Below, piece after piece: positions 37,101-45,611 of a DNA stretch of 64,000 nucleotides. How positions within the stretch are numbered: the stretch's first letter is position 1; each line of letters starts with the position of its first letter. A model generated the notes under the pieces. The model worked only from the letters and a program-made list of their open reading frames with translations. It was not told where the DNA came from and did not search any database. The translations under genes and the position numbers were made by a program. The stretch comes from Dyella acidiphila (GTDB lineage: Bacteria; Pseudomonadota; Gammaproteobacteria; Xanthomonadales; Rhodanobacteraceae), in assembly GCF_014863405.1 (NCBI RefSeq), contig NZ_JACZZA010000002.1, positions 434,001 through 498,000 of the forward strand. The letters are read 5' to 3'.

Positions 37101-37867
37101 GTGCGGTGCAGGCGCAGAGCCTCGCGTCGGCCGCCGTGTATGCCACCGGTCCGCAAACGATCTACGGCATCTGGGACTGGAACATGGGCGTGGCGGGCAC
37201 CCCCAGCGCCAACTATGCGGGCCTCAGCGGCACCGCGGCGCCGGCCAAGAACACGCCCATCACTACCACCACGCTGCAACAGCAGACCACCACCGCTTAC
37301 ACCGCGACCTTGAGCAACGGCACCACCCAGTCCTACGAAACCCTTACCGCCAATACCGTGTGCTTCGTGGGCCTGAACTGCAATAACAGCAGCGGAAAAA
37401 CCGTCGCCGGCACCATGTATGGCTGGTACCTGCCGCTGACCAACTACACCGGTGTCAACGGCGTGGGCGTCAATGCATCGGGCGCGCCCAACCAGACCGA
37501 GCAGGTGATCTACAACCCGATCGAAGAAGTGGGTGCCTTCGTGGTCAACACCACCATTCCCGCCAACAACTCGCCGCTGACCTGCACCAACACCGACAAC
37601 GCCGGCTTCACCCTGGCGATCGATCCGGGCACCGGCGGCGCGTTCGCCCAGTCGTTCTTCCCGGATCCGGCGACCGGCAAGTTCGACACTGTCAACGGCC
37701 AGGCGATCAGCGGCTATGGCCTGGGCGGTACCGGCAGCGGCAGCTTTGTCACTTACAATGGCAAGACCAGCTACATCACGCAGGGTCAGCCCACGCCGCA
37801 ATCCTCGCTGGTCAACCCGCAGAACATGGCCTACGGCAATCGCCTGACCTGGTTCCAGCTGCACTGA
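34142..37867 (+). CDS. pilY1: Type IV pilus tip adhesin PilY1 with lectin-like N-terminus
   Basis: 1241 aa secreted pilus-tip protein. Signal peptide RLVTTSITLLGLAISGALHAQ. Residues about 22-290 look like a concanavalin-A/L-type lectin beta-sandwich (VVQDSFTGASATNTWAPF, GGHGADGIGFYLLNGGD, LGLGMDEFGNFLNAGD). The C-terminal half is the PilY1 beta-propeller (YNVVYEGSNDGFMHAFWAGE, VSGLGGGGNAIFAIDIT) with a calcium-loop candidate DLDGDHITDYVYAGDYYGNVWRFDL-type segment near residue 891. The many Tyr/Ser/Thr-rich low-complexity stretches between (about 285-350) may be a linker. Overlaps pilX by one base. Confidence 0.94.
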   Translation: MKTIRLVTTSITLLGLAISGALHAQTSNVVQDSFTGASATNTWAPFNGACLTAGTGSGSVPKCSGLAYYGSQTQKGLGTGNTDPVGSGALRLTNAADDENGAIISTTPFSSGAGIQVTFTTYTYGGDNSGGHGADGIGFYLLNGGDAANVIAASANPSNSGSTNKWTLGAWGGSLGYSCSNGNTPYDGMTDAYLGLGMDEFGNFLNAGDNTYSGALNAANATSGTGVTSGSVSGLAGGSGPEYQPGRIGLRGYGNINLISLQAVNATASTSDVLNTCKNGGSYSYTSGYNSVTTYSYTYNNGSKNKTYSGYLYQQTTSKGKVSYTLAGSTSSTTDGYTGTDNLPYGQVNTTYYPVTVNSKTTTTPITSTATFADYAAIPNGYVNLPSTTPLANEGASARASATAVAYKLTVTQDGMLSLAYSWNGGTYQPVITNQSIQQSNGTMPSSFLFGFGGSTGGSDNVHEITCFQAIPATQTASSAGINVQQNSQITTASQVYLAYYHTTNWWGQIEAVQLVANADDSVTFGSVNWDASCVLTGGACTSTGATSGTAQGPSSRNLVTWSGTAGIPFTWGRLTTAEQAWLTAGDTKGSDRASYLSGDRTNEINSQGVGEFRARTSVLGDVVNSSPVWVGPPSTDYPDSWQDLTNSSITSKLNENQSGVQTYSAFKTAGATRYNVVYEGSNDGFMHAFWAGEFSSSGNYVTSDNTGQELMAYMPQAVLQNIHSTTAALDYSSTNYGHNYFVDATPGTGDLFYGKAWHTWLVSGLGGGGNAIFAIDITSPSTTMGSGNIVGEWSNSSNSPLVCYGDTTANPCMSHLGKTYGTPVVRRLHNGEWAVIFGNGFSNSVGDAGIYVMTINSSGQVDTTYYLSTGVGSTTNAQGANGIAYVTPVDLDGDHITDYVYAGDYYGNVWRFDLTSATATSWAVTKYPNTSNGALFSTPSTAYATKVGTTTVNATTYQPITSQVLALSVSPSTQGAARVLIEFGTGAVQAQSLASAAVYATGPQTIYGIWDWNMGVAGTPSANYAGLSGTAAPAKNTPITTTTLQQQTTTAYTATLSNGTTQSYETLTANTVCFVGLNCNNSSGKTVAGTMYGWYLPLTNYTGVNGVGVNASGAPNQTEQVIYNPIEEVGAFVVNTTIPANNSPLTCTNTDNAGFTLAIDPGTGGAFAQSFFPDPATGKFDTVNGQAISGYGLGGTGSGSFVTYNGKTSYITQGQPTPQSSLVNPQNMAYGNRLTWFQLH

Positions 37868-37933
37868 TCGGACAGAACTGCCATGTCACTCGTCAACACT
37901 GCACCACGCGCCTTGCCGGAACAGGGGAAATTC

Positions 37934-38413
37934 ATGTCGAACGCGATGTCATTGTCCTCGCTGCGCCAGCGGCTCAACGCACGCGGCGCGCTGGGTTTCA
38001 CCCTGATCGAGCTGATGGTGGTGGTGGCGATCGTCGCAATCCTCGCCGCCATCGCCATGCCGATCTACCAGCAGCAGGTGCAGCGTTCGCGGCGCACGGC
38101 GGCGAAAACGGCGCTGCTCGACGTGGCCAGCCGCGAAGAAAAGTATTACTCCACCAACAACAACTACACGACCAGCTTCGGTAGCCTGGGCTATAGCGGT
38201 GCCCCCACCACGCTGAGCATTCCCGGCAACGGCCAGAACTTCTACACGGTGCAGTTCCCGGCGTCGGCATCGACCTCCGGCACCAGTTTCTCTATCCAGG
38301 CAGTACCGGTGTCCACTGGCCCGCAGGCCAGCGACGCATGTGGCACGTACACCCTCACCGACCTTGGTGTGCAGGGCAATTCGGGCAATTCGCAGACCTC
38401 AGGCTGCTGGTGA
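37934..38413 (+). CDS. pilE: Type IV pilin PilE, minor pilin
   Basis: 159 aa from ATG 37934, which has AGGGGA six to seven bases upstream; an in-frame ATG at 37883 lacks one. Prepilin signal RGALGFTLIELMVVVAIVAILAAIAMPIYQQQVQRSRR with Phe1/Glu5. PilE-type features: TALLDVASREEKYYSTNNNYT, and the C-terminal disulfide pair DACGTYTLTDLG ... QTSGCW. Last gene of the minor pilin operon. Confidence 0.95.
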   Translation: MSNAMSLSSLRQRLNARGALGFTLIELMVVVAIVAILAAIAMPIYQQQVQRSRRTAAKTALLDVASREEKYYSTNNNYTTSFGSLGYSGAPTTLSIPGNGQNFYTVQFPASASTSGTSFSIQAVPVSTGPQASDACGTYTLTDLGVQGNSGNSQTSGCW

Positions 38414-38524
38414 TCTTTTGATTCACGCAGCCCGCACTCCACATCTTCTTCACAAGGCATAGCCAGCCCCGTCCATTGCGCGGATAATTGAGCCCCCTCA
38501 AAACCGCACAAGCGCTGCAGGCTA

Positions 38525-41365
38525 ATGTACCTACCGGGTCAACGCTGGATCTCCACCGCCGAGCCCGAGCTCGGCCTCGGCACCGTGCTGCGCGTCGAAG
38601 GGCGCGGCGTGCAGGTGCTGTTCGCAAAATCCGGCGTATTGCGCCCCTATGCCGTGGATTCGGCGCCGCTGGTGCGCGCGGAATTTCGCGCCGGGCAGCG
38701 CGTGGCCGGCAAGGGCATCGCCTTCTTGGTCGAGCGCATCGAGGAGCGTGAAGGCCTGCTGGTCTACCGCGGCGAAGGCCGCGAGCTGCACGAAGGCCAG
38801 CTGGACGATGAGCAAAGCGTCAGCCAGGCCGACGACCGCCTGATCGGCGGCCGTACCGATCCCGTCCACCATTTCGAGCTGCGCCTGGAAGGCCTGCGCC
38901 GGCGTGCCGAGGCGCGCCGCTCGCCGAGCTGGGGCCTGGCTTCGGCACGGATCGGCCTGGTGCCGCACCAGCTGCGCGTGGCCGGCATTGCCGCCTCGCG
39001 CCATCCGCCGCGCGTGCTGCTGGCCGACGAAGTGGGCCTGGGCAAGACCATCGAGGCGGGCATGATCATGGCCCGTCAGATCGCCACCGGCCGCGCCGCG
39101 CGCGTGCTGGTGCTGCTGCCCGATACGCTGGTCTATCAGTGGTTCGTGGAACTGCTGCGTCGCTTCAACTTGAACTTCGCCATCTATGACGAAGAGCGCT
39201 GCGAAGCGGTGGAGCAGTCCGACGGCGGCCACAATCCGTTCGAAGACGAACAGCTCGTCATCGCCGATTTCAGTTTCCTCGAACACAGCCCCAAGCGCGT
39301 CCAGCAGCTGCTCGAAGCGCCGTGGGACCTGCTGGTGGTAGACGAAGCGCATCACCTGGCATGGACGCCGGAAGCCGCCAGTCCGCGTTATACGCTGGTA
39401 GAACAACTGGCCGCCGTAACGCCCGGCGTGATCCTGCTTACCGCTACCCCCGAACAGCTGGGCCGCAGCGGTCATTTCGCGCGCCTGCGCCTGCTCGATC
39501 CGCAGCGCTATCACGATCTCCAGGCCTACCTGGCCGAAGCCGAACGCTTCGAACCGCTGTCGCGCATCGCCGACAAACTGCTGGAGCGCACACCGCTGGA
39601 TACGGACGAACGCCAGCAACTGCAGCTGGCCTTCGAAGGCGACACCACCCTGCAAGGCTATCTGGCCGATACCGCCAAGCCCGAGCACAGCCGCGAACTG
39701 CTCGCAGCGCTGATCGACCGCCACGGCACTGGCCGCTCGATGTTCCGCAATCGCCGCGCCGGCATTGGCGGCTTTCCGCAGCGTATTCCGGTGTGGGAAC
39801 TGATCGAGGCCGAACGCCTGGACGATGCCAGCCGCCAGGCCCTGCTTGGTGAATTCCACGCCGATATCCAGCAGCCGGTACCGGTGCTTGAACTGGACTA
39901 CTGCGCCGATCCGCGCATCGACAACCTGGTGGCGCTGCTCGAACGCCACCCGCAAGACAAATTCCTGCTGATCTGCCGCAGCCAGGCCAAGGTGCTGGCG
40001 CTGGAAGAAGCACTGCGCACGCGCACCGGCGCCGGCATTGCGCGCTTCCACGAAGGGTTGGGCATCGTGCAGCGCGACCGCAACGCCGCCTATTTCGCCC
40101 AGGCCGATGGCGCGCGCCTGCTGATCTGTTCGGAAATCGGCTCGGAAGGCCGCAACTTCCAGTTCGCCCATCGCCTGGTGCTGTGGGATCTGCCGCTCGA
40201 TCCGGACCTGCTGGAACAGCGCATCGGCCGTCTCGACCGTATCGGCCAGAAGCACGACATCAGCATCCATATCGTCGCTGTCGCCGATAGCGCCCAGCAC
40301 GTGCTGGCGCGCTGGTACGACGAAGGCGTCGACGCCTTCCGCACCAGTCCCGCCGATGGCCGCGAACTGCTGCGCCGCTTCGGCGAACCGCTGAAGCGAC
40401 TGGCCGACGAGCACGCGCGCGGCGACGACCAGCGCGACCAGGAGCTGGATGTGCTGCTGGCCGAAACCCACGCCGGCCACGAACAAATGGCCGAGCTGAT
40501 CCGCGCCGGCCGCGACCACCTGCTGGAACTCGCGGCCAGTCGCGACCTGCACGCCGACGAACTGGCGCAGGCGTTCCGCCGCGAAGAAGACGACCCGTCG
40601 CGCGATGCATTCCAGCAGAACCTGCTTGAATCCTTCGGCATCCACGCCGAGGAACTCGGCGGCAAAGTGGTGCTGCTCGATCCGCAATACCTCTCCACCG
40701 ACGCGCTGCCCGGCTTCAGCGAAGGCCCGCAATCGATCACCTTCTCGCGCGAGGTGGCGCTGGCCCGCGAAGAACTGCCGCTGCTGCGCCTGGATCATCC
40801 GATGCTGCAGGCCGCGCTCGACCTGGCATTGTCCAGCGAACGCGGCAACGCTGCCTTCATGGTCGACGACGCCCTGCCGCCGCGCAGCGCCCTGCTGCAG
40901 GCCGTGTACGTGCTGGAATGCGTGGCCGAGCGCAGCCTGGATGCCGAACGCTTCCTGCCGACGCAGCCGATCGTGGTCACCATCGATACCCGGCTTGTCG
41001 AACGCAGCAATTTCCATCCCAGCGACGCCGCCATCCGCAAAGCCAGCGACCGCACCATCGAAGTGCCGCGCTATCGCAAGTTCCTGGCCAAGCTGGTGCC
41101 GCCGATGCTGGAGAAAGCCGAGGCGGCGGCGGCACTGCATGCGCAAGGCAGCATCGCCACTGCGGTGAACGATGCGCGCGATACGCTCGATGCGGAGCTG
41201 GCGCGCCTGCGTGCCTTGCAGGCCATCAACCTGTCGATCACCGAGGCGGAAGTGAACAGCGTGGAAGAAGAACGCGCGGCGCTGCTCAGTGCACTGCCGC
41301 AGGCACGCTTGCGGCTGGATGCGGTGCGCTTTGTGGTGAGTCCGGATTTTCTCGCGCTGCGGTAA
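38525..41365 (+). CDS. rapA: RNA polymerase-associated ATPase RapA
   Basis: 946 aa SWI2/SNF2 helicase-like enzyme that recycles stalled RNA polymerase (E. coli 968 aa). N-terminal Tudor-like domains (PGQRWISTAEPELGLGTVL), Walker A in LLADEVGLGKTIEAGM (K174), DEAH box in LLVVDEAHHLAW, motif VI-like EQRIGRLDRIGQKHDI, and a C-terminal RapA region. MYLPGQRW is the expected start. About 110 bp after pilE with no recognised terminator between them. Confidence 0.98.
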   Translation: MYLPGQRWISTAEPELGLGTVLRVEGRGVQVLFAKSGVLRPYAVDSAPLVRAEFRAGQRVAGKGIAFLVERIEEREGLLVYRGEGRELHEGQLDDEQSVSQADDRLIGGRTDPVHHFELRLEGLRRRAEARRSPSWGLASARIGLVPHQLRVAGIAASRHPPRVLLADEVGLGKTIEAGMIMARQIATGRAARVLVLLPDTLVYQWFVELLRRFNLNFAIYDEERCEAVEQSDGGHNPFEDEQLVIADFSFLEHSPKRVQQLLEAPWDLLVVDEAHHLAWTPEAASPRYTLVEQLAAVTPGVILLTATPEQLGRSGHFARLRLLDPQRYHDLQAYLAEAERFEPLSRIADKLLERTPLDTDERQQLQLAFEGDTTLQGYLADTAKPEHSRELLAALIDRHGTGRSMFRNRRAGIGGFPQRIPVWELIEAERLDDASRQALLGEFHADIQQPVPVLELDYCADPRIDNLVALLERHPQDKFLLICRSQAKVLALEEALRTRTGAGIARFHEGLGIVQRDRNAAYFAQADGARLLICSEIGSEGRNFQFAHRLVLWDLPLDPDLLEQRIGRLDRIGQKHDISIHIVAVADSAQHVLARWYDEGVDAFRTSPADGRELLRRFGEPLKRLADEHARGDDQRDQELDVLLAETHAGHEQMAELIRAGRDHLLELAASRDLHADELAQAFRREEDDPSRDAFQQNLLESFGIHAEELGGKVVLLDPQYLSTDALPGFSEGPQSITFSREVALAREELPLLRLDHPMLQAALDLALSSERGNAAFMVDDALPPRSALLQAVYVLECVAERSLDAERFLPTQPIVVTIDTRLVERSNFHPSDAAIRKASDRTIEVPRYRKFLAKLVPPMLEKAEAAAALHAQGSIATAVNDARDTLDAELARLRALQAINLSITEAEVNSVEEERAALLSALPQARLRLDAVRFVVSPDFLALR

Positions 41366-41420
41366 CGGATACCGCCGCTCACCACAGCACACACTGAGCC
41401 ATCACTCCTACGAAAGCGGG

Positions 41421-41447
41421 ATGACGGCTTAGGGGGCATCGCATCAG
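41421..41447 (+). repeat. Direct repeat, left copy
   Basis: 27 bases beginning ATGACGGCTTAGGGGGC recur at 41630-41656 with one mismatch. Together the two copies bracket a REP family 1 element and part of a family 3 element. Confidence 0.85.
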
Positions 41448-41452
41448 CCGCA

Positions 41453-41540
41453 TAGGTCGGGTTACCCCGGACTTGATCCGGGGGTAACCCAACATGGCCG
41501 TGCGACATTGTTGGGTTACGCTGCGCTAACCCAACCTACG
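41453..41540. repeat. REP family 1 copy e (type B arm plus type A arm)
   Basis: TAGGTCGGGTTACCCCGGA...GGGGGTAACCC, then GTTGGGTTACGCTGCGCTAACCCAAC, ending CCTACG. It lies in the 323-bp rapA/permease gap, which holds only repeats. Confidence 0.9.
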
Positions 41541-41572
41541 TGTTGCACGCATTGCGAGGCTGCCATGCGAAG

Positions 41573-41656
41573 AGGGGAATCCACCTTCGCCTTTGCATCG
41601 AAGCAACATGGATTCCCGCTTTCGTGGGAATGACGGCTTAGGGGGCACCGCATCAG
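41573..41656. repeat. REP family 3 element and right direct-repeat copy
   Basis: AGGGGAATCCACC ... GGATTCCCGCTTTCGTGGGAATGACGG, a half-degraded family 3 palindrome. It is followed by the second copy of the 27-base direct repeat (41630-41656). Confidence 0.75.
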
Positions 41657-41688
41657 ACGAAAGTGCGCGCGCTTATTTCCGGTCTTTA

Positions 41689-43053
41689 TCAAGCATTCGC
41701 ATCGGTCTCGGCAACGCTCATCCGCCGCCCCACGCCGAACACCACGTACGCAACGCTCAGCAGCGCCACCCACGCCACGCCCACATACAAGGCCATGCGC
41801 GTCTTCGGGTCGTAGCCCAGCATCACCAGCACAAACAGCAGGAACGCCATGCACACCAGGCTGCTCAGCGGCCATATGCGCAACGGAAACGCCGTGGCGC
41901 CGAAGCGTCGGCGAAAGCTGAAGTGGGCGATCAGCACCATCATCCACGTCCACACCGTGTTGAACGACAGAATCGACATGATCATCGCGAAGATGTTGTC
42001 CGGCACCCGATAGTTGAGCAGCACGCCCAGAATCAGGCATGCCATGCACGCCAGCACGCTGCGCGTAGGCACGCCCTGCTCGCTCACCTTGCCCAGCAGC
42101 GCCGGCGCCTGCCCTTTATGCGACAGGCTGTACAGCATGCGACTGCCGCTGAAGGTGGTGCTGTTGAAGCCGGACAACGCCGCCGTGATCAGCACGAAAT
42201 TGATGACGCCCGCCGCTTCGCGAATGCCGAGCTTGGCAAAGGTGTTCACAAACGGACTGCCTTGCGTGCCGAGCTGGTTCCACGGATAGATCGCCATGAT
42301 CACGAACAGCGCACCCACGTAGAAAATGAGGATGCGCCACAGCACCGAATTGACCGCGCGCGGGATATTGCGTGCCGGATCGGCGGCTTCGCCCGCCGCC
42401 ATGCCGATGGTCTCGATGCCGCCGAAGGCGAACACCACGATCGGCAACGCCAGCACCATGCCTTCCCAACCGTGCGGGAACCAGCCGCCGTGACTCCACA
42501 GATTGCTCAAGCCAACCGCTTGGCCGCCATTGCCCCAGCCGAACCAGATCATGCCGGCGCCGACCAGGATCATCAGCACCACCGTCACCACCTTGATCAT
42601 GGTGAACCAGAATTCCATCTCGCCGTAGACGCGCACCGCCAGCAGGTTGAGCGCGCCGATGCTCAGCACACTGCCGAACACCCAGATCCACTGCGGCAGA
42701 TGGGGAAACCACTGCTTCATGTAGATGCCCACCGCCGTGCTCTCGGCGATGCCCACGCCCACCATCAGCAGCCAGTAGTTCCAGCCGGTGAGATAGCCGG
42801 CGAACGGGCCGAGGTAGCGATGGGCGTAGCTGCTGAAGGAGCCTGCCACCGGATCGTGCACCGCCATCTCGCCCAGCGCGCGCATGATGATGAAGATCAT
42901 CGCGCCGCCGAACATGTAGGCGAAGATCACCGACGGGCCGGCCTTGTCGATCGAATCGGCCGAGCCGAGGAACAGGCCCGCGCCGATGGCCATGCCCAGC
43001 GCCATGAAGGTAATGAGGCGCGAGTTGAGGCCGCGCTGCAGATGTTGGGTCAT
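41689..43053 (-). CDS. APC-superfamily amino acid permease
   Basis: 454 aa, twelve predicted membrane helices, of the amino acid transporter (AAT) subgroup. The start MTQHLQRGLNSRLITFMALGMAIGAGLFLGSA is the family TM1 motif (GxGLF). GGIETIGMAAGEAADPARNIPRAV is the conserved TM6/loop block, and GSRMLYSLSHKGQAP follows. It resembles CycA/ProY-type importers; the substrate (neutral amino acid) is not certain. Proton-coupled uptake through the inner membrane. The start lies 26 bp after a minor ORF-free gap from the rhomboid gene downstream end. Confidence 0.94.
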   Translation of the reverse strand: MTQHLQRGLNSRLITFMALGMAIGAGLFLGSADSIDKAGPSVIFAYMFGGAMIFIIMRALGEMAVHDPVAGSFSSYAHRYLGPFAGYLTGWNYWLLMVGVGIAESTAVGIYMKQWFPHLPQWIWVFGSVLSIGALNLLAVRVYGEMEFWFTMIKVVTVVLMILVGAGMIWFGWGNGGQAVGLSNLWSHGGWFPHGWEGMVLALPIVVFAFGGIETIGMAAGEAADPARNIPRAVNSVLWRILIFYVGALFVIMAIYPWNQLGTQGSPFVNTFAKLGIREAAGVINFVLITAALSGFNSTTFSGSRMLYSLSHKGQAPALLGKVSEQGVPTRSVLACMACLILGVLLNYRVPDNIFAMIMSILSFNTVWTWMMVLIAHFSFRRRFGATAFPLRIWPLSSLVCMAFLLFVLVMLGYDPKTRMALYVGVAWVALLSVAYVVFGVGRRMSVAETDANA

Positions 43054-43081
43054 GAGTGGGCCTGTGAGTGAAAACGTTGCA

Positions 43082-43735
43082 TCAGCGCATCAAGCGGCTA
43101 CGCGGTTTGATCGGCAGCTTGCCACGCCAGTATTCGATCATCAGAAAGCCGCCGAGCATACCGCCCAAATGGGCGAAGTGCGCAACGTCCGCCTGCTTGC
43201 CGGTTACCCCCAGCACCAGCTCCACCGCGCCATAGCCGATCACGAACAGCCAGGCGGGAATCGGCACCGGCAGAAAAATCAGCATCAGTTTTTCCTGCGG
43301 ATAGAGCATGCCGAACGCCAGCAACAAGCCGAAAATCGCCCCGGATGCCCCCAGCGTCGGTGCGTAGCCGTGGGTGAAATACTTCACCACCAGCAACTGC
43401 GCCAGCGCCGCCGTTACCGCACACACCGCATAGTAAAGGGTGAAGTTGCGCGATCCGAAGGTGCGCTCGATCGTAGCCCCGAACATGTACAGCGCGTACA
43501 TGTTGAACGAAATATGCAGCAAGCCGCCGTGCATGAACGCATAGGTCAGCAACTGCCACAGGCGGAACCCGACGGTGAACACGCTGCCGTGGTCGCCCTG
43601 CGCCAGCTGATCCGGCCCCCACGGCCACAGGGCGAAATGCGCTATCAGGAAATCGCCCATCACCTGCTGCAGCAGGAACACGGCGACGTTGGCGATCAGC
43701 AGGTAGCGGGTAACAGGCGGCAGGCTGGTGGGCAT
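43082..43735 (-). CDS. Rhomboid family intramembrane serine protease
   Basis: 217 aa from ATG 43735 (MPTSLPPVTRYLLIANVAVF). Six membrane helices. Rhomboid signatures: LLTYAFMHGGLLHISFNMYALYMFG, the catalytic Ser in LGASGAIFGLLLAFGM and the catalytic His in DVAHFAHLGGMLGGF. Substrate unknown. It lies between the NlpC/P60 terminator and the permease gene, all on the minus strand. Confidence 0.95.
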   Translation of the reverse strand: MPTSLPPVTRYLLIANVAVFLLQQVMGDFLIAHFALWPWGPDQLAQGDHGSVFTVGFRLWQLLTYAFMHGGLLHISFNMYALYMFGATIERTFGSRNFTLYYAVCAVTAALAQLLVVKYFTHGYAPTLGASGAIFGLLLAFGMLYPQEKLMLIFLPVPIPAWLFVIGYGAVELVLGVTGKQADVAHFAHLGGMLGGFLMIEYWRGKLPIKPRSRLMR

Positions 43736-43784
43736 GGACGATCTCGGTAAGTGCGGCGCCAAGTATCGGGCACCAGCAGCCCCA

Positions 43785-43815
43785 CAAAAAAGGCCACCCG
43801 TCAGGTGGCCTTTTT
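43785..43815 (-). terminator. Terminator after the NlpC/P60 gene
   Basis: AAAAAGGCCACC-CGTCA-GGTGGCCTTTTT, a perfect stem with A and T runs on both sides, so it could act in either direction. It lies just after the minus-strand NlpC gene. Confidence 0.9.
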
Positions 43816-43836
43816 GCCGATGCGCCGAAGGCGGGA

Positions 43837-44559
43837 TCAGCCGTTGTGCGTGCTCGAATCGATCTGGGCCATCGCATCCGGGCGGCGCGCGCCGGCGAAG
43901 CGCTTGGACCAGTAGCTGTCGGCGAGGTTGTCCACGCGCACCGATTCGCCACGGCGCGGCGAATGGATGAACTGGCCGTCGCTGAGGTAGATGCCCACGT
44001 GCGAGATACGGCCACGGCCGCGGCGATCGGCGGTGCGGAAGAACACCAGGTCGCCCGGCTGCATGTCGTTGCGGCGCACGATGTGGCCGATCAGGTACTG
44101 CGAAGCGGAATTGGTCGGCAGCTGCAGGCCCAGCGCATGCTCGAACACGTAGCGCACGAAACCGCTGCAATCGAAACCGGTGGAAGGATCGCGGCCGCCG
44201 CGCACGTAGCGCACATGGCGCAGCTGCATGGCCAGGCCGATCAGCATGTCGCGCAGGTTCTGCGAGGTGTTGGCGTCGCTGAACTTGGCAATGTCGTTGG
44301 CCAGGGCCGGGGCGATATCTGCCGTGTCGGCATCGTCGCTCTTGGCCGGGGCCAGGGCGGCGATCGGAAGCTGGGTGGGAATCACCGATTGCGCCAGGGC
44401 GGGCGCGGCGCTGAAAGCGGCCAGGGGACTCAACAACGTGTTGGAGATCTTTCCGGAAACCTGGGCCTGCACACCGTTGTCGGCGGAGGCGGCGAGGACT
44501 GGGCTTGAAAAGCACATAGCCGAGGCAAGCGCGGCGAGTACGAGTCGCGTGTTGGGCAT
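43837..44559 (-). CDS. Secreted NlpC/P60 (C40) cell-wall peptidase
   Basis: 240 aa with signal peptide RLVLAALASAMCFSSPVLAAS. NlpC/P60 catalytic Cys in RDPSTGFDCSGFVRYVFEHALG (near residue 149), catalytic His in RISHVGIYLSDGQFIHSPRRG and third residue His in FIHSP. It probably cuts peptide cross-bridges (gamma-D-Glu-diaminopimelate type) in peptidoglycan. The upstream 260 bp (44560-44819) is unusually AT-rich for the window and likely holds its promoter. Confidence 0.95.
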   Translation of the reverse strand: MPNTRLVLAALASAMCFSSPVLAASADNGVQAQVSGKISNTLLSPLAAFSAAPALAQSVIPTQLPIAALAPAKSDDADTADIAPALANDIAKFSDANTSQNLRDMLIGLAMQLRHVRYVRGGRDPSTGFDCSGFVRYVFEHALGLQLPTNSASQYLIGHIVRRNDMQPGDLVFFRTADRRGRGRISHVGIYLSDGQFIHSPRRGESVRVDNLADSYWSKRFAGARRPDAMAQIDSSTHNG

Positions 44560-44718
44560 TTGTGGATCTCTGGGCGGTTACTGCCGGCCGTCGCCCCCTG
44601 CGGCGGCCGTGACGAAGCAGTGAAGGTAACAAAGCACGTCCCCTCACATGTTCGGATGCCGTTAACTGAACCCCGTCGTGCGGAAAATATGGAATCGTCT
44701 GATATCGCTTTCAAATAA

Positions 44719-44783
44719 CTGATTTAAAGGGCAAAAAATCAGCGAATTACGCAACCTTGGCGCGCCAGACCCCTAAATTTAGG
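44719..44783. promoter_or_regulatory. AT-rich palindromes between yggS and the NlpC gene
   Basis: CTGATTT (44719-44725)/AAATCAG (44736-44742) and a perfect 12-bp palindrome CCTAAATTTAGG (44772-44783) in an AT-rich stretch upstream of the minus-strand NlpC gene. Possible operator; no family assigned. Confidence 0.3.
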
Positions 44784-44819
44784 CAACTTTTACGCTCAAG
44801 GCGCGATGGAGATCACACA

Positions 44820-45518
44820 TCAAGCCTGTGCGCGGCTGCCGAAAATGGCCGTGCCGATCCGAATTTCGGTGGCGCCTTCAGCAATCGCCAGCGGAAAATC
44901 GCCGCTCATGCCCATCGAAAGACGTGGCAGCTCATGTCCCTGCGCCACGCAGCGATCGCGCAGCTCGCGCAACAGGCGGAAGCAGGCACGCACCTCGCCG
45001 GCATCCTCGGACAAGGTGGCCAGCGTCATCAGGCCGCGCACGCGCAGGCTGGGATAGGCGCGCAGCTGGGCAAGGAAGGCGGCCAGGTCCTCGGCGGGAA
45101 GGCCGGACTTGGTCTCTTCGCGTGCGGTTTTCACCTGCACCAGCACGTCCAGGCGGCGGTCTTCCAGTTGCAGGCGATGGTGCAGCGCCTCGGCCAGCTC
45201 CAGGCGGTCCAGCGACTGCACCTCGCTGGCCAGCCGCGCCACGTCCTTGGCCTTGTTGGTCTGCAGATGGCCGATCACCACCCACTCGATCGCCTCGCCG
45301 GCCAGCGCGGCCGCTTTATCGCGGATCTCCTGCACCTTGTTCTCGCCGAAGCGATGCAGGCCCAGCGCCATGGCGGCGCGGACCGACTCCGCGCCGAAGG
45401 TCTTGCTGACCGGTAGGATGGTGACCTCCGCCGGATCGCGGCCGGCGACACGGCAGGCTTCGTCGACGCGCTGGCGAACGGCGGTCCAGTTTGCGGCGAG
45501 CTGCGCGGTGTCAGTCAT
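44820..45518 (-). CDS. yggS: YggS family pyridoxal phosphate homeostasis protein
   Basis: 232 aa PLP-binding protein with an alanine-racemase-like barrel but no known catalysis; family members buffer PLP. PLP Lys in VTILPVSKTFGAESVRAAM (K38 region), then GENKVQEIRDKAAAL, EWVVIGHLQTNKAKDV, RGLMTLATLSED, and the phosphate-binding LSMGMSGDFPLAIAEGATEIRIG. No terminator or gap suggests linkage with neighbours beyond strand. Confidence 0.96.
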   Translation of the reverse strand: MTDTAQLAANWTAVRQRVDEACRVAGRDPAEVTILPVSKTFGAESVRAAMALGLHRFGENKVQEIRDKAAALAGEAIEWVVIGHLQTNKAKDVARLASEVQSLDRLELAEALHHRLQLEDRRLDVLVQVKTAREETKSGLPAEDLAAFLAQLRAYPSLRVRGLMTLATLSEDAGEVRACFRLLRELRDRCVAQGHELPRLSMGMSGDFPLAIAEGATEIRIGTAIFGSRAQA

Positions 45519-45542
45519 GGGCGATGTGCTCCACAGACGCAG

Positions 45543-45573
45543 CCGTCGTTCCCGTGGAAGCGGGAATGACGGC
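45543..45573. repeat. REP family 3 single hairpin
   Basis: GCCGTCGTTCCCGTGGAAGCGGGAATGACGGC, one hairpin of family 3, between the M20 peptidase and yggS genes. Confidence 0.8.
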
Positions 45574-45611
45574 GCTGGAGTCAGACGTACGCATAAATCG
45601 ATCGCGCCGCG

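Noticed and set aside
38531-41392. A 950-codon open frame antisense to rapA (similar long antisense frames lie opposite pilY1, the siderophore receptor and pepO)
   Set aside because: Long antisense frames are expected in GC-rich DNA with strong third-position bias; the translations are low-complexity and show no family similarity, while the sense genes do.
44805-44822. CRP/Clp-like site (TGTGATCTCCA region) near the end of yggS
   Set aside because: Only one half-site fits TGTGA-N6-TCACA and it lies at a gene end, not at a promoter position.
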